Part shown: piece by piece, positions 1 to 6,155 of the stretch
Position numbering within the stretch: position 1 is the stretch's first letter
Layout: every line of letters begins with the position of its first letter
Origin: CAYMJK01 sp043101635
GTDB lineage: Bacteria > Planctomycetota > Phycisphaerae > Phycisphaerales > UBA1924
Direction: 5' to 3'
Length of the DNA: 7,747 nt
Assembly (NCBI GenBank): GCA_043101635.1
Contig: JBICIE010000233.1
Span: forward strand, 1 to 7,747
Position numbers and translations under genes: made by a program
The notes under the pieces: model-generated
Told to the model about the DNA's origin: nothing
Databases searched by the model: none
What the model saw: only the letters and a program-made list of their open reading frames with translations

Positions 1-297
1 GTGACTGGCATCATCGTCGGGCAGCTCAACTTCCCGCCCGGCATGATCTTCGCCGATCCGTCGAACCCGATCGACGTGTGGAAGGCTGACTTCACGGTCA
101 CCGACTTCACCGCTCGCACGATCGACATGAAGACCACGACGACCCAGTTCGCCGTGTATCCGAGCCGCGACAGCTCCATCTCCGAGACCCGTAGCCCGGT
201 CTCCGAGGGCGCCGCGAGCATCGAGGTTGTGCCGGCTCCGGCCAGCCTGGCCCTGCTGGGCCTCGGCGGCCTGGCCGCCGCCCGTCGTCGCCGCTAA
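1..297 (+). CDS. C-terminal part of a PEP-CTERM-like exported protein (5' end outside the window)
   Basis: The reading frame is open from the first base and stops with TAA at 295-297, giving 98 codons. The GTG at position 1 could be read as a start, but no upstream sequence is visible and the protein begins mid-fold, so this is most likely the end of a longer gene. The tail is diagnostic: a short Val-Pro-Ala-Pro-Ala-Ser motif, a Leu/Gly/Ala-rich hydrophobic segment of about 14 residues, and four terminal arginines. This is the layout of PEP-CTERM sorting signals, with Ala in place of the usual Glu. Such signals are known to be processed by exosortase/EpsH-type enzymes and to mark secreted or surface proteins in exopolysaccharide-producing bacteria. 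The upstream 75 residues are Thr/Ser-rich and look like beta-structured extracellular protein; I do not recognise a named domain. A strong terminator follows 30 nt downstream, so it is the last gene of its transcript. Confidence 0.8.
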   Translation: MTGIIVGQLNFPPGMIFADPSNPIDVWKADFTVTDFTARTIDMKTTTTQFAVYPSRDSSISETRSPVSEGAASIEVVPAPASLALLGLGGLAAARRRR

Positions 298-327
298 TCC
301 CGGCTTCGACCTGATCAAGTGATCACG

Positions 328-364
328 ACCGGCCCATCCTTCGGGGTGGGCCGGTTTGTTTTTT
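328..364 (+). terminator. Intrinsic terminator with UUCG tetraloop
   Basis: Bases 328-339 pair with 344-355 to make a 12-bp stem with a single G-U pair. It is closed by C(TTCG)G, the exceptionally stable UUCG tetraloop, and followed by a T-rich tract (355-364, interrupted by one G). It lies 30 nt past the stop of the PEP-CTERM-like gene and would end that transcript before the convergent apt gene. Confidence 0.93.
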
Positions 365-372
365 GGGGGGAA

Positions 373-492
373 GGCACTAGGCACTAGGCACTAGGCATCA
401 GGCACTGGGAACTTGGGCGGGGGCCCCTGCCTGATACCCGGCGCCTTCCCCAGTGCCCGGCGCCTAGTGCCTAATGCCCAATGCCCAATGCC
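373..492. repeat. Heptamer repeat array in inverted arrangement
   Basis: The left arm (373-414) is six 7-base units in perfect register: GGCACTA three times, then GGCATCA, GGCACTG and GGAACTT. The right arm (451-492) is six units of the same family on the other strand: read as reverse complement they are GGCATTG twice, GGCATTA, GGCACTA, GGCGCCG and GGCACTG. The family consensus is GGCAYTR. The two 42-nt arms are separated by 36 nt, so the whole block can form a long imperfect hairpin. A 9-base direct repeat, CCCGGCGCC, occurs at 437-445 and 456-464. The block sits between two convergent genes (the PEP-CTERM-like gene and apt), 9 nt from the apt stop codon. No open reading frame of its own is credible here. 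It may act as a 3'-end structure for apt or may be an intergenic repeat family; function is unknown. Confidence 0.85.
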
Positions 493-500
493 TAGCTCCC

Positions 501-1022
501 TCACTCGTACTGCAGGACGGCGCGGACGGGGCCGAACTCGGTGAGGCGTTCGCGGCCGCGGAGGGGGAGCAGTTCGATCAGGAAGGCCATGCCGGCGATG
601 TGGACGCTTGCGCTGGTGGCCAGTTCGGCACAGGCCCGCATGGTGCCGCCGGTGGCGAGCAGATCGTCGATGAGCAGGACGCGCCGGCCGGGGCGCAGGG
701 CGTCGGTGTGGATCTCGAGGCGGTCGGCGCCGTACTCGAGCTGGTAGTCCATGCCGCGGACCTCGCGGGGGAGCTTGCCGGGCTTGCGGATGGGGATGAA
801 GCCGGCGGAGAGGGCCTGGGCGACGGCGGTGCCGAAGATGAAGCCGCGGCTCTCGGCGCCGATGACGAGGTCGACGCCGGCGCCGCGGAACGGGTTGACC
901 ATCAGCTCGACGGCGAGCGCCAGGCCGCCGGGATCGGCCAGCAGGGGCGTGAAGTCCTTGAAGACGACGCCGGGGCGCGGGAAGTCGGGGACATCGCGAA
1001 TGAGCCGTTTGAGACTTTCCAC
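501..1022 (-). CDS. apt: Adenine phosphoribosyltransferase
   Basis: This cytoplasmic purine-salvage enzyme makes AMP and pyrophosphate from adenine and PRPP. The 173-residue product has the normal length for the family. Near the N-terminus it shows the family pattern around FPRPGVVFKDFTPLL (residues 14-28). It then has the GAESRGF segment (55-61), and at 115-128 the PRPP-binding loop VLLIDDLLATGGTM with its paired aspartates (119, 120) and the TGG turn. The start is a GTG at 1022-1020: an AGGAG ribosome site lies 6 nt upstream, and translation of the conserved fold begins right there. The frame stays open further upstream, but that extension is antisense to the groES-like gene and has no apt homology. 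The gene is divergent from groES (117 nt apart) and converges on the heptamer repeat array just past its stop. No partner gene is in the same direction, so it is probably monocistronic. Confidence 0.95.
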   Translation of the reverse strand: MESLKRLIRDVPDFPRPGVVFKDFTPLLADPGGLALAVELMVNPFRGAGVDLVIGAESRGFIFGTAVAQALSAGFIPIRKPGKLPREVRGMDYQLEYGADRLEIHTDALRPGRRVLLIDDLLATGGTMRACAELATSASVHIAGMAFLIELLPLRGRERLTEFGPVRAVLQYE

Positions 1023-1028
1023 GGCGTG

Positions 1029-1033
1029 CTCCT
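1029..1033 (-). promoter_or_regulatory. Ribosome binding site fixing the apt GTG start
   Basis: On the minus strand this reads AGGAG, six bases before the GTG at 1022-1020. It decides the start within a frame that is otherwise open for another 450 nt upstream. Confidence 0.75.
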
Positions 1034-1060
1034 GCCTGGGGCGCTGGTGGAGGGCGGCCC

Positions 1061-1066
1061 TACAAT
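1061..1066 (+). promoter_or_regulatory. Candidate -10 element for the groES-aroA-sulfotransferase cluster
   Basis: TACAAT matches the sigma-70 -10 consensus at five of six positions. It stands out as an AT-rich island in the 117-nt divergent gap between apt and groES. A good -35 at the expected distance is not visible (the region around 1038-1043 is G-rich). If used, the transcript would start near 1073 and leave a leader of about 67 nt before the groES ATG. Confidence 0.4.
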
Positions 1067-1139
1067 AGCTGCAGCGCACGACCGCGCTCCCGCCGGGCAC
1101 AGGGCCTTCGGGCCACTCACGGACGTACGGACCCGCTTC

Positions 1140-1484
1140 ATGGCCACCAACCGGTCCCGCAAGGCTGCCACCGTCGAGATCGTCGAGCCCCTCGGGGCCC
1201 GGGTGCTGATCCGCAAGGATGAGGACAAGAAGCAGACCAAGGCTGGGATCCATCTGCCGGACAAGATCGAGATCCCGACCCTGACGGGGCGGGTGGTGTC
1301 GATCAGCGCGCAGGTGCGGGCGGATGACGACTACCCGATCCGGCAGTACGACCGGGTGCTGTTCAACCCGAAGCGGGGCGTCCCAGTGGACTTCGAGGGT
1401 GACAACCGGCTGTATGTGATCCCGGTGGAAGATGTGGTGGCGGTGTTCCGTCGCGAACTCGGCGCGGGCGCCGGCGAGCAATGA
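1140..1484 (+). CDS. Diverged GroES-like co-chaperonin (Cpn10 family)
   Basis: The 114-residue product aligns by eye with the Cpn10 fold along its length. It has PLGARVLIR at 17-25 (GroES: PLGDRVLVK), a mobile-loop-like stretch QTKAGIHLPD at 32-41, TGRVVSI at 49-55, DRVLFNPKRG at 71-80 (the roof-loop strand region), and a final IPVEDVVAVF at 94-103, matching the GroES end. GroES normally forms a heptameric lid on GroEL. This copy has a 16-residue N-terminal extension, Ala-Gly instead of Gly-Gly in the mobile loop, and His in the middle of the Ile-Val-Leu tripeptide that contacts GroEL. No groEL lies in the window. The ATG start is where homology begins; upstream codons in this frame are antisense to apt. 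Its TGA overlaps the aroA ATG (ATGA), suggesting translational coupling. I cannot tell whether it still partners GroEL or has specialised. Confidence 0.88.
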   Translation: MATNRSRKAATVEIVEPLGARVLIRKDEDKKQTKAGIHLPDKIEIPTLTGRVVSISAQVRADDDYPIRQYDRVLFNPKRGVPVDFEGDNRLYVIPVEDVVAVFRRELGAGAGEQ

Positions 1485-2845
1485 CGTCGGCGGCCGAGGC
1501 GCTGTCGGGCCCGCTGGAACAGTTGCCTGATCCGCTGCCGATCACGCCGATGGCGCCGGGGCCGCGCCGGGTGGAGGTGCGGCCACCGGGCTCCAAGAGC
1601 CTGACGAACCGGGCGATCCTGCTGGGCGCGCTGGCGTCTGGGCGAAGCGAGCTGCGCTGCGCCCTGACCGAGGCCGATGACACGCGGCGGATGCTGGAGG
1701 CGGTGCGCCGGCTTGGGGCGGGCGTCGAGGTCGATGGCGAGACCATCCGGATCGAGGGCGCCGGCGGCCGGTGGCGTCCGGCGGGCGACGAGGTGCAACT
1801 CGACCTGGGCAATGCGGGCACGGCGACGCGCTTCTGTGCCGCGGCGGCGCTGCTGAGCCCGGTCCCGGTGCTGATCGACGGGGACGCGCGGATGCGTCAG
1901 CGGCCGATCGGGGAGCTGGCCGCGGCCCTGCGGAGCCTCGGGGCGCAGGTGGAGGAGCTTGGGGCTGCGGGGTGTCCGCCGGTGCGGGTCCGCTGCCCGG
2001 ACGGGCCGCCGCGGGAGGCGACGGTGTCGCTGGGGCCGACCAGTTCGAGCCAGTTCATCTCGGCGCTGCTGCTGATCGGGCCGTGGCTGCCGGGGGGGCT
2101 GACGGTGCGCCTGGAGGGGGAGATCACCAGCCGAAGCTATGTGGAGATGACGGTTGGCCTGCTGGACCGGCTGGGGGCGCAGGTGCGCCTGGCCGACGAG
2201 TTGCGGGTGATCCGGATCGGGGGCGCGGGGGTGGGCCGCTTTACGCTGGAGATCGAGCCGGACGCCAGCGGGGCGACGGCGCTGTGGGCGGCGGCGGCGC
2301 TGACGCCGGCGCTGACGTGCGCGGTGCGCGGGCTGGATCCCGGCGCGTCGCTGCAGGGCGACGCCCGGTTTCCCGAGACGCTGGCGCGGATGGGCGCGCA
2401 GTTGGAGGAGCCGGGCGCGGTGACGGGCGGGGGCGGGCTGCGTCCGGTGCTGGCGGACATGCGCGACATGCCGGACGCTGCGATGGCTCTGATCGCGACG
2501 TGCGCGCTGGCGCCGGACCGCAGCGTGCTGCGCGGCCTGCAGACGCTGCGCGTGAAGGAGACAGACCGGCTGGCGGCGATGCAGCGCGAACTGGGGAAGG
2601 TGGGCGTGACGGTGCAGCTCGATCTGCACGGTGAGCCCGGCGCCATCGCGGTGATCCCGCCGGCCGGGGGGATGGCGGGCGGGCGCGCCGATGAGGTGAT
2701 CTTCGACACGTACAATGATCATCGCATGGCGATGTCGATGGCGCTGATCGGGCTGCGGAGGCCGAACGTCCTGATACGGGATCCGGGGTGCGTGCGCAAG
2801 ACGTATCCGGGCTTCTGGCGGGACTGGGGGAAGCTGCATGGCTGA
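1481..2845 (+). CDS. aroA: 3-phosphoshikimate 1-carboxyvinyltransferase (EPSP synthase)
   Basis: This enzyme catalyses the sixth shikimate-pathway step, joining phosphoenolpyruvate to shikimate-3-phosphate on the way to chorismate and aromatic amino acids. All signature blocks are present in order in 454 residues: GSKSLTNRA (37-45, catalytic Lys39 and Arg44), LGNAGTATR (109-117), DARMRQRPIGEL (135-146), SSSQF (188-192), PDAAM (331-335, catalytic Asp332), RVKETDRL (357-364, Glu360), DHRMAM (413-418) and CVRKTYP (437-443, Lys440). The enzyme looks intact. The residue after GTATR is Phe118, where E. coli AroA has Pro101. About 25 residues precede the first conserved strand, somewhat longer than in E. 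coli. The ATG overlaps the groES-like stop by 4 nt, and its own stop overlaps the sulfotransferase start by 8 nt, so all three are probably one transcript with coupled translation. Confidence 0.97.
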   Translation: MTSAAEALSGPLEQLPDPLPITPMAPGPRRVEVRPPGSKSLTNRAILLGALASGRSELRCALTEADDTRRMLEAVRRLGAGVEVDGETIRIEGAGGRWRPAGDEVQLDLGNAGTATRFCAAAALLSPVPVLIDGDARMRQRPIGELAAALRSLGAQVEELGAAGCPPVRVRCPDGPPREATVSLGPTSSSQFISALLLIGPWLPGGLTVRLEGEITSRSYVEMTVGLLDRLGAQVRLADELRVIRIGGAGVGRFTLEIEPDASGATALWAAAALTPALTCAVRGLDPGASLQGDARFPETLARMGAQLEEPGAVTGGGGLRPVLADMRDMPDAAMALIATCALAPDRSVLRGLQTLRVKETDRLAAMQRELGKVGVTVQLDLHGEPGAIAVIPPAGGMAGGRADEVIFDTYNDHRMAMSMALIGLRRPNVLIRDPGCVRKTYPGFWRDWGKLHG

Positions 2846-3827
2846 GCGCAGGCGCAGCATGCGGCCGTTCTTCATCGTGTGCACGCCGCGCTCCGGCTCG
2901 ACGCTGCTGCACGGGATGCTGAGCCGGCATCCGGATGTCGCGATGCCGCCGGAGACGCACTTCATGGCGCTGACGTGGCGCCGGCGCGATGTGCTGGGTG
3001 ACATCGCCACCGACGAGGGCTGGGCCCGGGCCCGGGCGGCGGTGCTGATGTCGATCCGCAAGCGGGAGTTCGACATCACCGAGGCGGAGCTGGACGAGGC
3101 AATCGCGGACATCCCTCGGACGTACGCCTCGCTGCTGCGGGCCTGGCTGGGGCTGGTGGCGCACAAGGAGGGCTGCGGGCTCGTCGGTGAGAAGACGCCG
3201 AACCACATGGAGCACGTCGTCGAACTGCTGGCGATGTTTCCAGGAGCATGCGCGCTGCACATCACGCGCGACCCGCGGGATGTGGTGGCGGGCAACTGGG
3301 ATGTGTGGAAGACGCCACCGGTGCAGACGGCGCTGCGCTGGCGGCGCGATCAACTGCGCTGGCGCGAGTACGCGCGCCTGCTGGCGCCGGATCGGCTGTG
3401 CGCCGTGCGCTATGAGGATCTCGTGACCGAGCCGCGCGCCACCCTGGCGCCGGTGTGCGAGACGCTCGGGATCGGCTTCCGCGAGGAGATGCTGGATCCG
3501 GGCGGGCGGAGGCGATCGGGAATCGCCTCGGACGCGGCCCACCAGCGCCGGACGCTGCGGCCCATCTCGCGATCTCGGATCGGCCGGTACAAGCAGCGGC
3601 TGAACCCGGGGCAGATCGCGGCAACCGAGGCGGTGTGCGCCGAGCTGATGGACGAGGCCGGGTATCAGCCGGAGTTCGAGAGCCCGGCCCGGCGGGCCGC
3701 GGCCCTGGCAGCGCGAATCGGCCCGACGGTGGTCGCGTGGGGGCTGCGCCGTCAGAGCCAGCAGCGCCGCATCTCGCGGCGCATCGAGGCCGCTGAGCAG
3801 GAAAGGCCGGACCGGACGCTCTCGTGA
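2838..3827 (+). CDS. PAPS-dependent sulfotransferase family protein
   Basis: The 329-residue protein has the two PAPS-binding signatures of the sulfotransferase superfamily. The 5'-phosphosulfate loop is TPRSGSTLLHGML at 16-28, and the 3'-phosphate motif is RDPRDVVAGN at 144-153. Between them lie PPETHF (37-42) and GEKTP (117-121), and RYEDLVTEP follows at 191-199, typical of the Sulfotransfer_3-like bacterial group. Such enzymes transfer sulfate from PAPS to a hydroxyl or amine on a carbohydrate, lipid or protein; the acceptor cannot be read from sequence. There is no signal peptide or membrane segment, so it is probably cytosolic. The C-terminal 50 residues are Arg/Ala-rich and look helical. 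The ATG at 2838 has a purine-rich GGGGGA site 6 nt upstream and overlaps the aroA stop; Met8 (2859) is the alternative start. PAPS comes from sulfate activation, but no cysD, cysN or cysC gene is in the window. Confidence 0.9.
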   Translation: MAERRRSMRPFFIVCTPRSGSTLLHGMLSRHPDVAMPPETHFMALTWRRRDVLGDIATDEGWARARAAVLMSIRKREFDITEAELDEAIADIPRTYASLLRAWLGLVAHKEGCGLVGEKTPNHMEHVVELLAMFPGACALHITRDPRDVVAGNWDVWKTPPVQTALRWRRDQLRWREYARLLAPDRLCAVRYEDLVTEPRATLAPVCETLGIGFREEMLDPGGRRRSGIASDAAHQRRTLRPISRSRIGRYKQRLNPGQIAATEAVCAELMDEAGYQPEFESPARRAAALAARIGPTVVAWGLRRQSQQRRISRRIEAAEQERPDRTLS

Positions 3828-3831
3828 AACG

Positions 3832-3846
3832 CCCGGCCCGGCCGGG
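3832..3846. terminator. Short GC hairpin between convergent genes
   Basis: CCCGGC (3832-3837) pairs with GCCGGG (3841-3846) around a three-base loop, in the 40-nt gap between the sulfotransferase stop and the PDZ gene stop. No T-tract follows on either strand, so this would be at best a weak or Rho-assisted bidirectional end. It is the only structure I see in the gap. Confidence 0.3.
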
Positions 3847-3867
3847 AGGTCGGCGGTTGTGCGCGGC

Positions 3868-4965
3868 TCAGCGGCCGGCGGACTGCTCGGTCAGCTTCTG
3901 AAGCATCTCCTCCATGCGGGCGATGCGGGCCTCGAGTGCGGCCAGGCGAGCGGAGATGTCTCCAGCGCCCGCTGCGCTGGCGGCGCCGGGCACGACGGCC
4001 CGCAGCGCTCCGCCCGAGGGCGCCGACTGGATGGTGACCGGCGACCCGGCGCTGCGGGCCGACGCGAGGTACTCGGCCAGGGCCCGGCGATCCATCTCCT
4101 GCGCTCTGAGCAGAGCGGACTCCTGCTGAAGCCGGTAGAGGTCGGCGGCGCGCGCGGCGCCGGCGGCGGCCTGATCGGCGGAGTCCCGCTGGCGGCGCTC
4201 GGCGTCGACCAGCGCCTTGGCGACTGCCGCCTGCCGGGCTTCAGCCGCGGCGTACTGCCCCGCGAGCAGTTCGGCATCAAGCTGGCGGGCGAACAGCCCG
4301 GCGCCGGCGACGCTTTCGCGAGCCTCATCGGAGAGCGTGACCGTCACACGCTTGCGAGTGCCGGCGCTGATGACACCAAGGGTGACGGTGTCGCCCGCCT
4401 TGCGCTCGGCGATGACCGCCCGGAGGTCCTCGGTTGCGCCCGAGTCGCGATCTCCGGCGGAAACGATGACATCCCCCACCGCCAGCCCGGCCTTGTCTGC
4501 CGGCCAGCCTTCGGTGACGGAGCTGATCACCGAGGCGCGCTGCGGCTCGAGACCGAGGTGGCCGGCGAGGACAGCGTCCGGGCTGGTCAGCGAGACGCCC
4601 AGGAGCAAGCGCCCCTGCCCGACGACGAGTCCGCTGATCGGCAGCAGCGTGACGCGACGCCCCTCGACGACCATCTGCGCTGCGGGCTTGCCGGCCTTGT
4701 CGAGCAGGATCGTGCGATCGCCATCGCCCTTCATGCGGCTCTCGGGGTAGGGCTCGTCACCGAGATAGACCTGCAGCGCGGCGCCGCTGGCCCGGAGCGT
4801 GACGGGCTGGCCATCGATCTCGATGCCGCCGGCGGTGCGGGCAGTCTGTCTCTCGACGACGCCGCCGGATCCGGACCCGCCGCCTGCAACCGACTGAGCC
4901 GAGACGTGGGCAGCGCCGGCGGCGGCGAGCGCGCAGGCAATGGCGATACGCCGGGAAGTTCTCAT
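3868..4965 (-). CDS. Secreted PDZ-domain protein with C-terminal coiled coil
   Basis: The 365-residue product starts with a classic signal peptide: Arg-rich n-region, Ala-rich core at about 7-19, and a Val-Ser-Ala cleavage site at 21-23. A Gly/Ser linker (28-35) and a small beta-rich region (45-115) come next. Residues 118-215 form a PDZ domain like those of DegP/HtrA proteins, with the carboxylate-binding stretch LLGVSL (121-126), AGLAVGDVI (159-167) and a DLRAVI helix (180-185). Residues about 225-305 are an Ala/Gln/Glu-rich helical segment, and 339-360 is a strong heptad coiled coil. No Ser-protease domain or catalytic triad is present, so it is a binding or adaptor protein rather than an HtrA protease. 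The ATG has AAGGAG 7 nt upstream. It is last in the operon after the sigma and membrane-protein genes, 65 nt downstream. A sensing role for unfolded C-termini is inference from this context. Confidence 0.85.
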   Translation of the reverse strand: MRTSRRIAIACALAAAGAAHVSAQSVAGGGSGSGGVVERQTARTAGGIEIDGQPVTLRASGAALQVYLGDEPYPESRMKGDGDRTILLDKAGKPAAQMVVEGRRVTLLPISGLVVGQGRLLLGVSLTSPDAVLAGHLGLEPQRASVISSVTEGWPADKAGLAVGDVIVSAGDRDSGATEDLRAVIAERKAGDTVTLGVISAGTRKRVTVTLSDEARESVAGAGLFARQLDAELLAGQYAAAEARQAAVAKALVDAERRQRDSADQAAAGAARAADLYRLQQESALLRAQEMDRRALAEYLASARSAGSPVTIQSAPSGGALRAVVPGAASAAGAGDISARLAALEARIARMEEMLQKLTEQSAGR

Positions 4966-4984
4966 CGCGTCACTCCTTGTGCTG

Positions 4985-5005
4985 GAGATCCCGGGGTGGG
5001 ATCTC
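4985..5005 (-). promoter_or_regulatory. Hairpin in the gap before the PDZ gene
   Basis: GAGATCCC (4985-4992) and GGGATCTC (4998-5005) form a perfect 8-bp stem with a 5-base loop. It lies within the 65-nt gap between the membrane-protein gene and the PDZ gene, 19 nt upstream of the PDZ start and 6 nt upstream of its AAGGAG site (4978-4973). It lacks a U-run on either strand, so it is not a standard terminator. It could protect mRNA or adjust downstream translation. Confidence 0.5.
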
Positions 5006-5030
5006 GGGGGTACGGACTTGGATCAATGCG

Positions 5031-5621
5031 CTACAACTGCTGGGGGGCGGCAAAGCGGGAGGGGCTGACCGGTCGCTCGACGATGCGTCCGGCGTCATCG
5101 ACATCCTGCTCGATGATCTCGCTGACGACCGCGCGCTCCAGGACGCGCCGGACGTAGAGGATCTCGGCGCCGTCGTCGAGCGGGCGCGACTGGACCATCA
5201 CGGTCGGAAGCTCGGCGATGATGCGACCCTCGAGCACGCCGGCGGCGATGTAGCGGTCCAGCGCTTCGGCGGTGGTCAGCGCGGCGCCGGAGAGCGGCGC
5301 CGGAGCGGGCCGACTTGCGCTGAGCCCGAAACCGAGCCAGAGCAGCGCCACCACCGCCGCGGCAAGCCAGCCGGTGGCGCCGGTCCAGCGCAGCGGGCGG
5401 ATGCTCGGCACGGGGCGGCGGGGCAGCGCTACGTCGCCAGCGCCGGAGAGCCGGGCGTCAAGCTCTGCTCGCGCCTCGGCGTCGTCCCGGGCCAGGTCGA
5501 GCAGCAGCGGCAGGACGGGCTCGCCGGCCCGGTCGGCGCGCAGGAGCGCCTCGACATCGTCGACCGCGGCTTCGCGGCTGACGAGGCGATGGGCGGCCAG
5601 TTCGAGAGAGTCGCGGGTCAT
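5031..5621 (-). CDS. Single-pass membrane protein, probable anti-sigma factor
   Basis: I do not recognise a named family, but the layout is that of a membrane-bound anti-sigma factor. Residues 1-82 are soluble, charged and helical. Residues 84-100 (GWLAAAVVALLWLGFGL) form one transmembrane helix. Residues 101-196 would lie outside the membrane and include Ile/Val-rich strands at about 139-172. The protein contains no cysteine, so it is not a zinc-binding (ZAS) anti-sigma factor with the His-Cys-Cys motif. Its ATG overlaps the ECF sigma stop by 4 nt (ATGA), the usual arrangement for a sigma/anti-sigma pair, which ensures balanced translation. The PDZ gene follows 65 nt later. The name rests on gene order and topology. 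Alternatives are a sigma-linked membrane protein of unknown role or a co-regulator. Confidence 0.7.
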   Translation of the reverse strand: MTRDSLELAAHRLVSREAAVDDVEALLRADRAGEPVLPLLLDLARDDAEARAELDARLSGAGDVALPRRPVPSIRPLRWTGATGWLAAAVVALLWLGFGLSASRPAPAPLSGAALTTAEALDRYIAAGVLEGRIIAELPTVMVQSRPLDDGAEILYVRRVLERAVVSEIIEQDVDDAGRIVERPVSPSRFAAPQQL

Positions 5622-6136
5622 CGGACGCGTTCCTGCTGGGCCTGGGGAGCGAGGGCCTCGCGGACCATGCGCCGGGCTCGGACCAGGCGGGTTTCGATCG
5701 TCGTCTCGGGCAACTGCATCACCTCCGCGATCACCCGCTGCGGGAGCCCTCGCAGGCTCAGCAGAAGGGGCTCGCGGTACTCTGGGGCGAGCCGCATCGC
5801 CGCGGCGAGGGCGTGGCCCTCGGGAGGTCCAGCCGGCGCGGCTCCGGGGCCGGCCACCGGCGCCCTCCGCCGGACGCGGGCCCGCCGGGCGGCGTCTGCG
5901 GCGGCGTTGATGGCCACGCGGCGCAGCCAGGGGCGAGCCCGGTCGAGATCAAGCGTGTCTGCGTGGCGCACAAGGGCCATGGCAACCTCCTGGAGCAGGT
6001 CGTCGACCTCGACGCCGGCGGGCCGATGGGCGTGGAGCACGGCGGCGACCCAGGCGCGGTTGGCGCGCCAGAACAGGTCGACGGGACACTGGGCCCCGAG
6101 GGCGGCGTCCGGGCCTGGCTCCCGGGGAGGTGACAT
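5618..6136 (-). CDS. ECF-type RNA polymerase sigma factor
   Basis: The 172-residue product has the two-domain structure of ECF (sigma-70 group 4) factors. Region 2 spans about 22-90: DDLLQEVAMAL (45-55) is the core-binding helix, and PWLRRVAINAAADAARR (69-85) is the -10 recognition helix. A Pro/Ala-rich linker (91-106) leads to region 4 at 107-163, where the helix-turn-helix runs through LPQRVIAEVMQLPETTIETR (131-150). It directs RNA polymerase to a specific promoter set, generally in response to envelope or environmental signals. The ATG at 6136 has AAGGG 6 nt upstream. It leads a three-gene operon with the probable anti-sigma factor (4-nt overlap) and the PDZ protein. I could not find a convincing ECF-style GGAAC / CGTC promoter upstream, so autoregulation is not shown by the sequence. 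The cognate regulon is unknown. Confidence 0.9.
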   Translation of the reverse strand: MSPPREPGPDAALGAQCPVDLFWRANRAWVAAVLHAHRPAGVEVDDLLQEVAMALVRHADTLDLDRARPWLRRVAINAAADAARRARVRRRAPVAGPGAAPAGPPEGHALAAAMRLAPEYREPLLLSLRGLPQRVIAEVMQLPETTIETRLVRARRMVREALAPQAQQERVR

Positions 6137-6155
6137 CCCTCACCCTTACGCCGCA

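Noticed and set aside
373..492. The repeat block as a CRISPR array
   Set aside because: Units are 7 bases with no spacers and reverse orientation in the middle, and no cas genes are near.
474..1139. An upstream in-frame extension of the groES-like gene, suggesting a long fusion protein
   Set aside because: This stretch is antisense to apt and gives Gly/Ala/Asp-rich low-complexity sequence. Cpn10 homology begins just after the ATG at 1140.
1023..1481. An N-terminal extension of apt on the minus strand
   Set aside because: It is the shadow of the groES-like gene. The GTG at 1022 has a good ribosome site and gives the family's usual length.
1331..3295. A 654-codon open frame on the minus strand opposite aroA and the sulfotransferase
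   Set aside because: Its translation is rich in Arg, Pro, His and Gln with no domain, and it lies antisense to two certain genes. Long antisense frames are expected in DNA with such GC-rich third positions.
3859..5157. A 432-codon plus-strand frame opposite the PDZ gene
   Set aside because: Low-complexity translation. The minus strand has a signal peptide, a PDZ domain and a ribosome site, so this is a shadow.
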